From assembly GCA_900770925.1 (NCBI GenBank), contig CAAGLY010000003.1, forward strand, positions 1-38,803: a stretch of 38,803 nucleotides of DNA, read 5' to 3'. The DNA comes from Bacilli bacterium. GTDB taxonomy: Bacteria; Bacillota_I; Bacilli_A; RFN20; CAG-288. Below are positions 31,665 through 38,803 of the stretch, piece by piece. The first letter of the stretch is position 1. Each line of letters begins with the position of its first letter. A program made the position numbers and the translations under genes. Below the pieces are notes generated by a model. It did not search any database. It was not told where the DNA came from and worked only from the letters and a program-made list of their open reading frames with translations.

Positions 31665-33670
31665 TGAAACATGTTGGAATTGTTGTTGTTACTTTTAATC
31701 GTAAGGAACTATTAGAAGAATGTCTTTCTAATCTTTTGTCATCATCTTATTCGGAGTTCCATATTTATCTAATTGATAATGGATCAACCGACGGAACAAA
31801 AGAATCGATACAAGACTTTCTTTCCAATCCTAAGATTTCCTATTTCAATACGGGGAAGAATCTTGGTGGTGCAGGCGGATTTAACTATGGCAGGAAGAGA
31901 GCGCTCGATGATGGCGTTGACTATATCTGGATGAGGGATGATGACTGTATGGTGAATCCGGATTCTTTGAGTAAACTTATCTCTTTTGCTGATGAACATC
32001 CGAATTTTGGCTACTTGTCTTCCCTTGTCAAATGGATAGATGGTAAACCATGTTTAAGGAATGTCCAGCGAAAAAGCCTTTGGAAGGAAATTACCTCTTT
32101 TACTGAAAATCAGCAGATAAGGCTTGCCAGTTTTGTCTCCTTTTTTACTCGAAGAGAAGTTGTCGAAGACGTCGGACTTCCAATAAAGGATTTCTTTATT
32201 TGGGGAGATGACTGGGAGTATTCTAGCAGAGTTGCTAAAAAATACACCTCTTATTTTGTTTGTGATAGTGTTGTTAATCATAAATGCAAAAATAATAGGG
32301 GCTGCAACATTATTCAAGATAATGGAAGACTTGAGCGGTATTTTTATGCCTACCGGAATGAATATTATTTCTATCATAAGAACGGCTTTTCCGGTCATCT
32401 GTATGAATTCCTGAAGGTTAATTATCATCGCTTAAAGCTCTTATTAAAAGGGAATTCTAAAAAGAAGAGAAAGATTATCCGGGATGGTATTAAAGCAGGA
32501 AAATCTTTCCACCCTGAGATCGAGCATTACTATTCCAAGAATCATTCCACCAAAGTCCTTGTTTTCTTTGGAGAACCTCTTTCCTATGGAGGTCAGGAAG
32601 CGTTCAGGATAAACAGGTATTCTAATTTCAATGACAAGAACCTCCACTATACTTTTGTTACTCCTTTCCATGCAGATAATGTGAAATTCAGGCAAAGGAT
32701 CAAAGACAAAGGGGATAATTTAGTTCATTTTGAGTATCCCTTTGAAAGCAAAAAGAGAAAAAGCTATATTGTCAAAGCAGCAAAGTCTGTTTTGAAATCC
32801 AATGAGTACGATGTGATTCATATTCAATCCGGCTCTGTCTATACCTTGCTTGAAGTGGCGAAACTTGCTAAAAAATACGGAGTAAAGAAGGTTATTGTTC
32901 ATTCCCACGCCGCTGGATTTAATAATTTCAAATATCGGCTAATCAAAAAATATTCGGATAAGCGAATTGGAAAATATGCGGATACTTTCTTTGCCTGCTC
33001 GCAAATTGCCGGAGAATGGAAATTCCCTAGAGAAATATTATCGAGTGATAAATACCGGATTATTGATAACGGAATACAGACAGGGACCTATCAGTTTGAT
33101 TCGGAAACGCGTAATCGTATCCGCGAAAAACTGTCAATTCCTTCCTCTGCCCTTACCTTTATTCATGTGGGACGTTTTTCAATAGAGAAAAACCATTCTT
33201 TCTTCTACTCTTTGCTTCCAAGGGTTTTCAAGCAATACCCGCAGTCCCGTTTTATCTTTGTGGGAGCCGGGGATACTAAGCCTGCCTTTATAGAGAAAAG
33301 GAAAGAACTTAATTTATCGGATCACATCCTCTACCTTGAAAACATCACAAATGTCAATGAAGTACTAATGGCTGGTGATATTTTCCTCTTCCCGTCTCTG
33401 TATGAAGGCTTTCCCAGGACTCTTGTGGAGGCACAGGCATCCGGACTTGAAATCATCTTCTCTGATAAAATCACGAAAGACTGCAGGGTGACAAAAGATA
33501 TCTATCAGCTTCCACTTGATTCGAACATTTGGATGTCGAAAATCAATGAGATTGTTCCAAGGTTGTCAAACGAAAAACGGCCTGAAAAAGCAAAACTAGT
33601 TGCTGATAAGGGGTATGATGCCTCAAAGTCAGCTAAAGTTTTAGAAGATACTTATCTTGGGAGAAACTAA
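31664..33670 (+). CDS. Fused GT2-GT4 glycosyltransferase
   Basis: 668 residues with two transferases. Residues 1-290 are a GT-A (GT2) enzyme: nucleotide-binding DNGSTDGT (38-45), the GlfT2/rhamnosyltransferase-like GKNLGGAGGFNYG (64-76), the acidic metal site DDD (92-94) and the putative base in WGDDWEYS (180-187). Residues 296-668 are a GT-B (GT4) enzyme with VGRFSIEKN (502-510) and the EX7E motif at E581 and E589. One protein could thus add two successive sugars to the lipid-linked unit. Start overlaps the polymerase stop by one base. The NLGGAGGF type often transfers galactofuranose or rhamnose, which would fit rmlB nearby. Confidence 0.88.
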   Translation: MKHVGIVVVTFNRKELLEECLSNLLSSSYSEFHIYLIDNGSTDGTKESIQDFLSNPKISYFNTGKNLGGAGGFNYGRKRALDDGVDYIWMRDDDCMVNPDSLSKLISFADEHPNFGYLSSLVKWIDGKPCLRNVQRKSLWKEITSFTENQQIRLASFVSFFTRREVVEDVGLPIKDFFIWGDDWEYSSRVAKKYTSYFVCDSVVNHKCKNNRGCNIIQDNGRLERYFYAYRNEYYFYHKNGFSGHLYEFLKVNYHRLKLLLKGNSKKKRKIIRDGIKAGKSFHPEIEHYYSKNHSTKVLVFFGEPLSYGGQEAFRINRYSNFNDKNLHYTFVTPFHADNVKFRQRIKDKGDNLVHFEYPFESKKRKSYIVKAAKSVLKSNEYDVIHIQSGSVYTLLEVAKLAKKYGVKKVIVHSHAAGFNNFKYRLIKKYSDKRIGKYADTFFACSQIAGEWKFPREILSSDKYRIIDNGIQTGTYQFDSETRNRIREKLSIPSSALTFIHVGRFSIEKNHSFFYSLLPRVFKQYPQSRFIFVGAGDTKPAFIEKRKELNLSDHILYLENITNVNEVLMAGDIFLFPSLYEGFPRTLVEAQASGLEIIFSDKITKDCRVTKDIYQLPLDSNIWMSKINEIVPRLSNEKRPEKAKLVADKGYDASKSAKVLEDTYLGRN

Positions 33671-33671
33671 T

Positions 33672-34646
33672 ATGGCAGATAAAGTCCTTACTATTTCTAT
33701 TGCTGCATATAACCTTTCCGAAAGGATTGATCAATGCCTTGCTTCTTTTGCTTCCTCTAAATTTATAGATGATATTGAATTGATTGTTACAAATGATGGA
33801 AGCAAGGATGATACAGCTAAAAAAGTTGAAAAGTGGGTAGAGCGTTATCCGAATTCAATCTATCTTATCAACAAGAAAAACGAAGGAGCAGGATCCACCG
33901 TCAACAATGGCATCCTTCATGCCACGGGAAAGTATTTCAAGATGGTAGATGGTGATGACTGGGTTGAAAATATCGATGAGTTTGTAACCTTCCTAAAAAA
34001 CTGCGATTCCGATAGGGTTGTTTCGGACTATACCTTTTACGATAATTCAAAGAAAGCCAAAGATAGAACGGAGAGCTTTTCTCTTCCAAAAGGATGCTTC
34101 CACTTCGATGACGAATGGGATAAAATCCCAAATGAAAGGCATGCCCTTTGCTTTAAAACGGAAATCAGGAAATCAATTCAGCTTGATAACGGCTTCTATA
34201 CCGATGTCGAATACCTTCTGTTTCCGTTAACGAAAGTTAAAACAGTTTCCTATTTTACAAAGCCGGTTTATATTTACCGAGTCGGTCAGAGGAACCAGTC
34301 GGTTTCCCCTCAAAGCCGAAGGAAACATGTTTTAGATCATGAAGCTGTTCTTTCGCATGTCCTTTCCTGGCTTAATGACAACAAAGACAAGAGGAGTTCA
34401 CAGCACCTTTCCTTTGTCCTAAAACGAGCAGTATCGCTTGTTGATAACCAAAGGGTTATCTATCTTCTTTTTAAGCCAAGCAAAAAGCAAAAAACAAAGA
34501 TAAAGTCCTTTATCCAAGAAATCTCTAGGAATGAGGAACTATATTCTCTATACAAACAAAACAAGAAACTTAAGCTTCTCACGAAGTCGCACTATCTGCT
34601 GTATCCTTTGGTATGTCGTCTTGTTCAAAGAAAAGAAGGAAGGTAG
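33672..34646 (+). CDS. GT2-family glycosyltransferase
   Basis: 324 residues from the ATG at 33672; the ribosome site GGGAG lies in the end of the previous gene. GT-A fold: TISIAAYNLSERIDQCL at the start, TNDGSKDDT (40-48) and the metal-binding DGDD (93-96). It transfers a sugar from a nucleotide donor to the growing repeat unit in the cytoplasm. Last gene of the plus-strand unit; a hairpin at 34701-34744 follows. Donor and acceptor are unknown. Confidence 0.9.
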   Translation: MADKVLTISIAAYNLSERIDQCLASFASSKFIDDIELIVTNDGSKDDTAKKVEKWVERYPNSIYLINKKNEGAGSTVNNGILHATGKYFKMVDGDDWVENIDEFVTFLKNCDSDRVVSDYTFYDNSKKAKDRTESFSLPKGCFHFDDEWDKIPNERHALCFKTEIRKSIQLDNGFYTDVEYLLFPLTKVKTVSYFTKPVYIYRVGQRNQSVSPQSRRKHVLDHEAVLSHVLSWLNDNKDKRSSQHLSFVLKRAVSLVDNQRVIYLLFKPSKKQKTKIKSFIQEISRNEELYSLYKQNKKLKLLTKSHYLLYPLVCRLVQRKEGR

Positions 34647-34700
34647 TGGCTTTCTATTTGCTCATTAGCATTCACAGTCTTTTCGAGTGAAAAATCTATC

Positions 34701-34744
34701 AAAAAAAACAGCTAATCATCTGAATTCGTTCAAATGACTAGCTG
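34701..34744 (-). terminator. Terminator of the minus-strand polysaccharide operon
   Basis: On the minus strand CAGCTAGTCAT pairs with ATGATTAGCTG (one G-U pair), followed by eight T. It follows the chain-length gene stop at 34755 and separates the two convergent units. Confidence 0.88.
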
Positions 34745-34754
34745 CTTTAAAAGA

Positions 34755-36347
34755 TTATTTCTTTGAATTGTCGTCAGTTTCTTCTTTTTGTTCCTGCTCT
34801 TCTTCCGTAACAGTTGTTTCGTTTCCTTCTTCTTCGAAGTCGGATTTTGTTTCTTCTGTCTTTGGCTGGTTGACTATGGGTTTAACGCCTTCTTTTTTCT
34901 TCTTGAACTCAAGGTTCCTTCCGATTTCTGCTAATAAGAGAGAAGAGATGAAGAAACCAAGAACCAGTCCTACTCCGGCAACAAGATAAGGAGAGATATG
35001 ACCCGAGACGGTACCATAGTTTGCTTCCTTGACGTAGATTTTATTATTGGAATTCTTATAGAGGACCTGAGTTGCCTTATTCGCACTCTTGTACTGCTTA
35101 GACCTTTCCTTATACCTGTCCTTTAAGGAAGTAAGGTAATTTTCGCTTTCCTTTTTCCAGGTTAAGGCTTTTTCTTTCTTTGCAGTATCAGAAGAATCCT
35201 TGTTTTCCTTGTAGAACTTAAGGGCAGGATAATATCCGGTAGAACTATCTAAGTCTTCGCTGACTAATACTGATTCTGTGCTGACGGTTACTGTGTAACC
35301 GAAGCTCTTTAACGATTGAACCAAGGAATCTTTTTTGCTGTTGAGATTAGAAATCTCGTTGGACAGAGACACAATCTGCTGACTGATTCCAAAATCCGGC
35401 TGCTGAATCTGAACTAAGGGGGAAAGAGCTTCCTGCTTGGATTTAATGCTTGATTCAATCTGGGAGAGCTGTTCCTTATAGTTTTTGCCCCTTGTTTTTA
35501 ATCCGTTCCTCTTTTCCTCTTCCTGTCCATCTGTGAAGTTGACATAGAAGTTGGTATTTAAACTTCCTGACCTTCTTCCAATCTGCTTTGAAATAAGTGT
35601 ATAGGAGTTGTTTAACGAAAGAAGAGTATCCGTTCCTTCAATCACGGAAGAACCCGGAAAGGTGTTAAGGAGTGTTGAATAATTTTCAGTCAAGAGGGAA
35701 TCGAGAGTCTTAAGAGAAGATAAGGATTCGGCAAAGGAGTTTCTTTCAATATTGGTTAAATCAGTCGTTTCATTCTGGATAAAAGGATTTGCTAACGATA
35801 GATTCTCAAGCTTTGGAACAAAGACATCGTTCACTTCGTGATCAATCAGAGCACCGACAAAAGCCTGTGTCTGTTTGGCAGAGGAAAATGGGCTGGAATA
35901 GGAAACTAAGACAAAGTTAGTCTTTGAATAAGAGACGGTTCCGTTTGCATCCTTGTTCTCAACAGGGGACCTAGATAAGGCAGAGAACACCTTATCTGCA
36001 TTCAGTCCTTTAAAATCTTCGTTGTTTTCAATGACAGCTTTAATGTTCTCTTTGGAAATCAGATTACGTCCATCAAAAGGCGTACCATCAAGGAAGGAAT
36101 CCTGAGTCTCATTAAGCGGAAGGGAAAAAGACAGTGTCGAAATAACGGTTTCTCTCTTTGGATTAAGGATAAATTTGGTTCCTGCAAAACCGGCGATACC
36201 GCCAAGTAGCGTAACGGCAATAATCCACCACTTGTAGGAGTTTACCTGATGCCTATACTCACCCCAGGAGAGATGAGGGCCTTCGCTCTTATTGCTATCC
36301 TGCCTGACGATAATCTTTGTCTGCTGATTTTCTTTTTTGTTTTCCAT
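34755..36347 (-). CDS. Polysaccharide chain-length regulator (Wzz/CapA-like)
   Basis: 530 residues from the ATG at 36347, four bases past the upstream stop; a GTG at 36368 is an alternative inside the previous gene. The typical plan is seen: cytoplasmic N-terminus, helix about 40-60 (WWIIAVTLLGGIAGFAGT), long outer part with coiled-coil (about 280-350), second helix near 460-480 (PYLVAGVGLVLGFFISSLLL) and an acidic Glu/Lys cytoplasmic tail. It controls the length of the polymer made by Wzy. No tyrosine kinase domain or kinase gene is visible nearby. Confidence 0.83.
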   Translation of the reverse strand: MENKKENQQTKIIVRQDSNKSEGPHLSWGEYRHQVNSYKWWIIAVTLLGGIAGFAGTKFILNPKRETVISTLSFSLPLNETQDSFLDGTPFDGRNLISKENIKAVIENNEDFKGLNADKVFSALSRSPVENKDANGTVSYSKTNFVLVSYSSPFSSAKQTQAFVGALIDHEVNDVFVPKLENLSLANPFIQNETTDLTNIERNSFAESLSSLKTLDSLLTENYSTLLNTFPGSSVIEGTDTLLSLNNSYTLISKQIGRRSGSLNTNFYVNFTDGQEEEKRNGLKTRGKNYKEQLSQIESSIKSKQEALSPLVQIQQPDFGISQQIVSLSNEISNLNSKKDSLVQSLKSFGYTVTVSTESVLVSEDLDSSTGYYPALKFYKENKDSSDTAKKEKALTWKKESENYLTSLKDRYKERSKQYKSANKATQVLYKNSNNKIYVKEANYGTVSGHISPYLVAGVGLVLGFFISSLLLAEIGRNLEFKKKKEGVKPIVNQPKTEETKSDFEEEGNETTVTEEEQEQKEETDDNSKK

Positions 36348-36351
36348 TTTA

Positions 36352-37089
36352 TTATTTTGCTCCGTCACGTTTAAATACTTTGATAAAAGTTCTGCAGATT
36401 AGCTTAACATCTAACCAGAAGGAACGATGCTTGATATAGTAGAGTTCCCTGTTCACCCGCTCAGTATAGTCGACATTGCTTCTTCCGTGGCAGGCCCAGT
36501 AACTGGTTAGGCCGGGACGGACAGAGAGGAGGATTCCTCTTGTCAGTCCATAGCGTTCCGATTCGATGTTGATGATTGGACGTGGACCGACAATCGACCT
36601 CTGTCCGATAAAGATATTGAAGAGCTGAGGAAGCTCATCTAAAGAAGTCTTGCGGAGGACCTTGCCGACCTTAGTGATACGGGGATCGTTATCGACCTTA
36701 AATTCGGTATAGAACTGTTTTAACTGCTCTGCATTTAGCTGCTCGGTAATCGGACGGGTATCCCATTTCCTTGTACGGAACTTAAGCCTGTAGAATGGTT
36801 TGCCGTTTTTACCGATCCGTTTATGTTTGTAGAGGATTGGTCCTTTTGAAGTGCATTTGACTAATAAGGCAAGGAAGAGAAGAAGAGGGGAGAAAACAAG
36901 GATGGCAAAGCCGGAAAGAAAGATATCGAAGAACCGCTTAAAGAAAGAGTAAATCGGTTTTTTCCGTAAATACCTTGTTGCATCATTTGTGGCTTCGATT
37001 TTCTGCCTTTCTAAGGTCCTATCGATAGCATCGAGATCAATGCGGGGATTCTCTTCCCTATCCCTGTCGAATGGATTCTGCTTATTCAT
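36352..37089 (-). CDS. Initiating sugar-phosphate transferase (undecaprenyl-phosphate phosphoglycosyl transferase)
   Basis: 245 residues of the bacterial sugar transferase (monotopic phosphoglycosyl transferase) family. It has the membrane re-entrant segment after KRFFDI (51-56), KFRTR (103-107), the catalytic Asp-Glu pair D151/E152 in RKTSLDELPQLFN and VGPRP (167-171). It adds the first sugar-1-phosphate to undecaprenyl phosphate, starting repeat-unit synthesis. Only the catalytic domain is present, without the N-terminal helices of WbaP, so it is PglC/WecP-sized with a 45-residue charged N-terminal extension. It overlaps the upstream gene by 8 bases. Confidence 0.92.
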   Translation of the reverse strand: MNKQNPFDRDREENPRIDLDAIDRTLERQKIEATNDATRYLRKKPIYSFFKRFFDIFLSGFAILVFSPLLLFLALLVKCTSKGPILYKHKRIGKNGKPFYRLKFRTRKWDTRPITEQLNAEQLKQFYTEFKVDNDPRITKVGKVLRKTSLDELPQLFNIFIGQRSIVGPRPIINIESERYGLTRGILLSVRPGLTSYWACHGRSNVDYTERVNRELYYIKHRSFWLDVKLICRTFIKVFKRDGAK

Positions 37090-37654
37090 TTACTTTATCT
37101 CCTGACTTTTCAAGCGAGTTGATGTATTTCTCAACGATATTGACGGCATTCGTCCTCGTCGATAGATTATACCGGGAGTTGCTGCTGACCTCAAAATCAT
37201 GGGACCTATAGGGAAAAATATAGCTCTGCCCGAAATTGATTAAGGCTTCCTTTGCATTCGGAAAAGAGGAATCGTTATCGCTAGAGAGAATCAGATCGCT
37301 CTGGGTAAAATAGCTGACCGCGTCACTGAGAGGAGAGATGAAAATAATCTTAGTATTTGAAAGGCCATGGCTATCCCGGTACCTTCCGGCGAAAGTCCCG
37401 CCGATAGAATCGGTGAGGAAAATAACCTCCTCATACTGATCAAAACGGACACGGCTAAGATGTTCGTCGATATAGCTCAGGCAGTGATGACGGAAATCCT
37501 CGAAAGGAGGTTCAATCACTACCTCGAATGGTTCGTTGTATTCAAGACGGATGACTTTATAGCCTTTGTCACGCCTGATTTTGCTGGGATAGTAGAGAAG
37601 TGAGCGATCACAGCTATAATGACGCCCAGGAAATACTACACAGAGTTTTGACAC
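37082..37654 (-). CDS. Small alpha/beta-hydrolase-like protein of the polysaccharide operon
   Basis: 190 residues from a GTG at 37654, with AGGAG 10 bases upstream. The beginning (KLCVVFPGRHYSCDRSLLYY) and the nucleophile elbow FLTDSIGGTFAG (79-90, S83) follow a group of small alpha/beta hydrolases of Bacillota. D126 or D128 and H152 (in YRSHDFEV) are plausible partners for a Ser-His-Asp triad. No signal peptide. Being first in the operon and overlapping the initiating transferase by 8 bases, it may edit a polymer or lipid-linked intermediate, but this is only inference; a regulatory or esterase role is possible. Confidence 0.7.
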   Translation of the reverse strand: MSKLCVVFPGRHYSCDRSLLYYPSKIRRDKGYKVIRLEYNEPFEVVIEPPFEDFRHHCLSYIDEHLSRVRFDQYEEVIFLTDSIGGTFAGRYRDSHGLSNTKIIFISPLSDAVSYFTQSDLILSSDNDSSFPNAKEALINFGQSYIFPYRSHDFEVSSNSRYNLSTRTNAVNIVEKYINSLEKSGDKVNE

Positions 37655-37711
37655 GAGAATAAGTCTCCTATAAGCTTTTGTTAAAATCGGATTAAAAGGT
37701 AAGTATAATCT

Positions 37712-37740
37712 AATTTAATCATTTTGCTTTAGGTTTTCAA
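37712..37740 (-). promoter_or_regulatory. Promoter of the minus-strand polysaccharide operon
   Basis: Reverse strand -35 TTGAAA (37735-37740, 5 of 6), 17-base spacer, -10 TAAATT (37712-37717, 4 of 6). A second -10-like TATACT lies 7 bases further on. The IS end begins about 40 bases upstream of the -35. Confidence 0.5.
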
Positions 37741-37898
37741 TAGGACTAAAAAACTCGGAAACCGCATCAAAAAGCCATAGTGCTATATATTGGTTTGCCA
37801 GTTTAGCAGGAAAATAGGATTAAAGAGGATAAACAAAAGTGTTGCTAATTCCCGTAGACTTCCCATCTTCTGAGGGTTTTCCCGGAAAGGAAGATCTC

Positions 37899-38705
37899 TC
37901 AGTATAAGAGGGACCTGTATGTGCCGAAGGACAGGCCCTTTCCCTGCTCCATCTGGAACGCCTTCTCCGACAGCCATAGTGGAACGTTCTTGCGGTGAAT
38001 CCGGAGGTGGACGGCGAACAGACGCTTTACCTGGGCACAGAGCCGGTTGACGGGATTGAGCAGCTCATAGGCTTCCCCGTCCTTCGAGTTCACGGCCACT
38101 TCGGTGCATCCGGGGAAGCAGCCGGCGAAGTGCCCCATGTCATGGTAGACGGTGGAGCCAGGTTCGATATGGCCGAGGAAGGCATCCATTGAGTCGCCTG
38201 TCCCTGCAAGTCCCCAGCTTCCCAACCGCAGCAGGACTCCGCCCTGGGAGTCGGTTCCGACGGCGATCTGCAGGAGCTGTCTCGAGAGTCCGCGCTTCTT
38301 CTTTCCTTTCCGCCTGGACATCGGGGCGTTTATGTAGGTATGGTCGACCCATACATCTCCAGAAAGCACTTTGTCTGAGGCGTTTTCCGGTATTCTCTGC
38401 GTCTTCCGCTTCCAAAGCAGGGCAGTCTGCAGGGAGACATGTGCCTGGTGTGCCGCCTGTCGCAGAGTCGTTCCGTCCGAGAGCATGGAAACGAGCCGGC
38501 GGATCTGGGAAGGACGGAGCTTTGCGGAGGACAGTACCGTCCCGGTTCTGTCCGAGAACGTCTTTCCGCAGTCCCTGCACATCCATCTATGGTGCCCATG
38601 CTCCTTTCCGTACTTCTTGATATGGTTATGGTGGCAGTACGGGCACTCGTCGAAAAAGCAGCGTGACCTCTTCCGGAGGTCGAAGGCATGGTCAGAAAAA
38701 GGCAT
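37899..38705 (-). CDS. IS1595-family transposase
   Basis: 268 residues. An N-terminal zinc ribbon (C21, C24, C43, C46 in CPYC and CRDCGKTFSDRTGTVL), a helical linker with DGTTLRQAAHQAHVS, and an ISXO2-like catalytic core: D121 in VWVDHTYIN, D189 in VYHDMGHF and N220 in NPVNRLCAQVKR, the D-D-N pattern of several IS1595 groups. It is intact, with ribosome site AAAGGA 9 bases before the ATG, so the element may be active. No passenger gene is seen. Confidence 0.85.
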   Translation of the reverse strand: MPFSDHAFDLRKRSRCFFDECPYCHHNHIKKYGKEHGHHRWMCRDCGKTFSDRTGTVLSSAKLRPSQIRRLVSMLSDGTTLRQAAHQAHVSLQTALLWKRKTQRIPENASDKVLSGDVWVDHTYINAPMSRRKGKKKRGLSRQLLQIAVGTDSQGGVLLRLGSWGLAGTGDSMDAFLGHIEPGSTVYHDMGHFAGCFPGCTEVAVNSKDGEAYELLNPVNRLCAQVKRLFAVHLRIHRKNVPLWLSEKAFQMEQGKGLSFGTYRSLLY

Positions 38706-38753
38706 ACAGATGGTCCTTTCCGGAAGTTCCGGGACCAGCCACAGGGGAAAGTT

Positions 38754-38797
38754 GCTATATCATCCTGTGCCTGGCCTCGGAACCCCTATGATATAGC
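38754..38797. repeat. Perfect 10-base inverted repeat at the right end of the IS
   Basis: GCTATATCAT (38754-38763) and ATGATATAGC (38788-38797) flank 24 GC-rich bases. The outer arm overlaps the presumed terminal repeat. It could be a second transposase-binding site or a hairpin in the transposase mRNA leader that limits expression. Confidence 0.6.
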
Positions 38798-38803
38798 ATG
38801 AAA

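Larger units (their letters stand above)
37781..38798 (-). mobile_element. IS1595-type insertion sequence
   Basis: One transposase gene flanked by short ends that match in inverse: TGCTATAT at 37781-37788 and ATATAGCA at 38791-38798. The element is GC-rich (about 65% in a sampled line), unlike its surroundings, which marks it as foreign. Ends are provisional: similarity stops after 8 bases, and an 8-base target duplication cannot be tested because only 5 bases follow before the window edge. The 100 bases left of the gene look AT-rich and host-like, so the left end could lie nearer 37870, where CCGGAAAGGA is also shared in inverse with 38713-38722. Confidence 0.6.

Noticed and set aside
38189..38796. 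Overlapping plus-strand frames of 140 residues or so across the IS
   Set aside because: GC-rich DNA has few stops; these frames are antisense to a transposase with clear zinc-ribbon and D-D-N motifs.
37773..38803. Target-site duplication of the IS
   Set aside because: The five bases right of the presumed end (TGAAA) do not match the left flank; either the ends are misplaced or the window stops too soon.
1..38803. CRISPR array or phage genes
   Set aside because: No regularly spaced repeats and no phage structural, integrase or lysis genes were seen.

Overview
The window looks like chromosome from a low-to-medium GC Gram-positive (Bacillota, Bacilli/Erysipelotrichia-like) bacterium living in an animal gut. 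The reasons are a dlt-type D-alanylation operon (teichoic acid, hence a Gram-positive wall), lipoproteins with Gram-positive style lipoboxes, a bile-salt-hydrolase-type enzyme (gut habitat), a C69 dipeptidase of the lactobacillus type, an FprA flavodiiron protein (anaerobe handling O2/NO) and a Wzx/Wzy capsule or exopolysaccharide locus. The genus is not identified.

Layout. 1-440: 5' end of an RluA-family pseudouridine synthase (minus), then tRNA-Ser(GGA) with its own promoter and terminator. 441-1047: a gene-free regulatory stretch with several inverted repeats and two LacI-type operators. 1048-8499: a sugar or cyclitol regulon of LacI regulator, sugar isomerase/epimerase, Gfo/Idh/MocA dehydrogenase, binding lipoprotein, ribose-type double ATPase and a permease with an unusual charged tail; a hairpin lies between the binding protein and the ATPase. 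8556-11748: LysR regulator divergent from a cation/proton antiporter and an MgtC/SapB protein. 11913-16344: dltA-dltC-MBOAT(dltB-like)-SGNH(dltD-like), in an uncommon order. 16402-21574 (minus): two MacB/FtsX-type ABC half-transporters around a lipoprotein with a Ser/Thr/Tyr-rich, beta-alternating segment; I consider this the best candidate for an undescribed system. 21720-23972: bile-salt-hydrolase family enzyme convergent with the flavodiiron protein. 24126-27989: rmlB, C69 dipeptidase, then an alkA/ogt alkylation-repair pair. 28037-37654: polysaccharide locus (flippase, DUF4422 transferase, polymerase, fused GT2-GT4, GT2, chain-length regulator, initiating phosphoglycosyl transferase, small alpha/beta hydrolase). 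37781-38798: a GC-rich IS1595-type insertion sequence just upstream of the polysaccharide operon promoter.

How the genes fit together. The regulon imports a sugar or polyol and oxidises and isomerises it in the cytoplasm. The dlt operon and polysaccharide locus build and charge-modify the cell surface, and rmlB could feed the latter with a dTDP-deoxysugar. Base composition is uneven: sample lines give roughly 48% GC in the sugar regulon, about 30% in the polymerase/transferase genes and about 65% in the IS. Several genes (pseudouridine synthase, dltA, flippase, DUF4422 transferase) have a good -10 box so close to the start codon that their mRNAs should be almost leaderless, whereas many others have strong AGGAGG ribosome sites. 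All family calls come from reading motifs in the translations; no database search was run.
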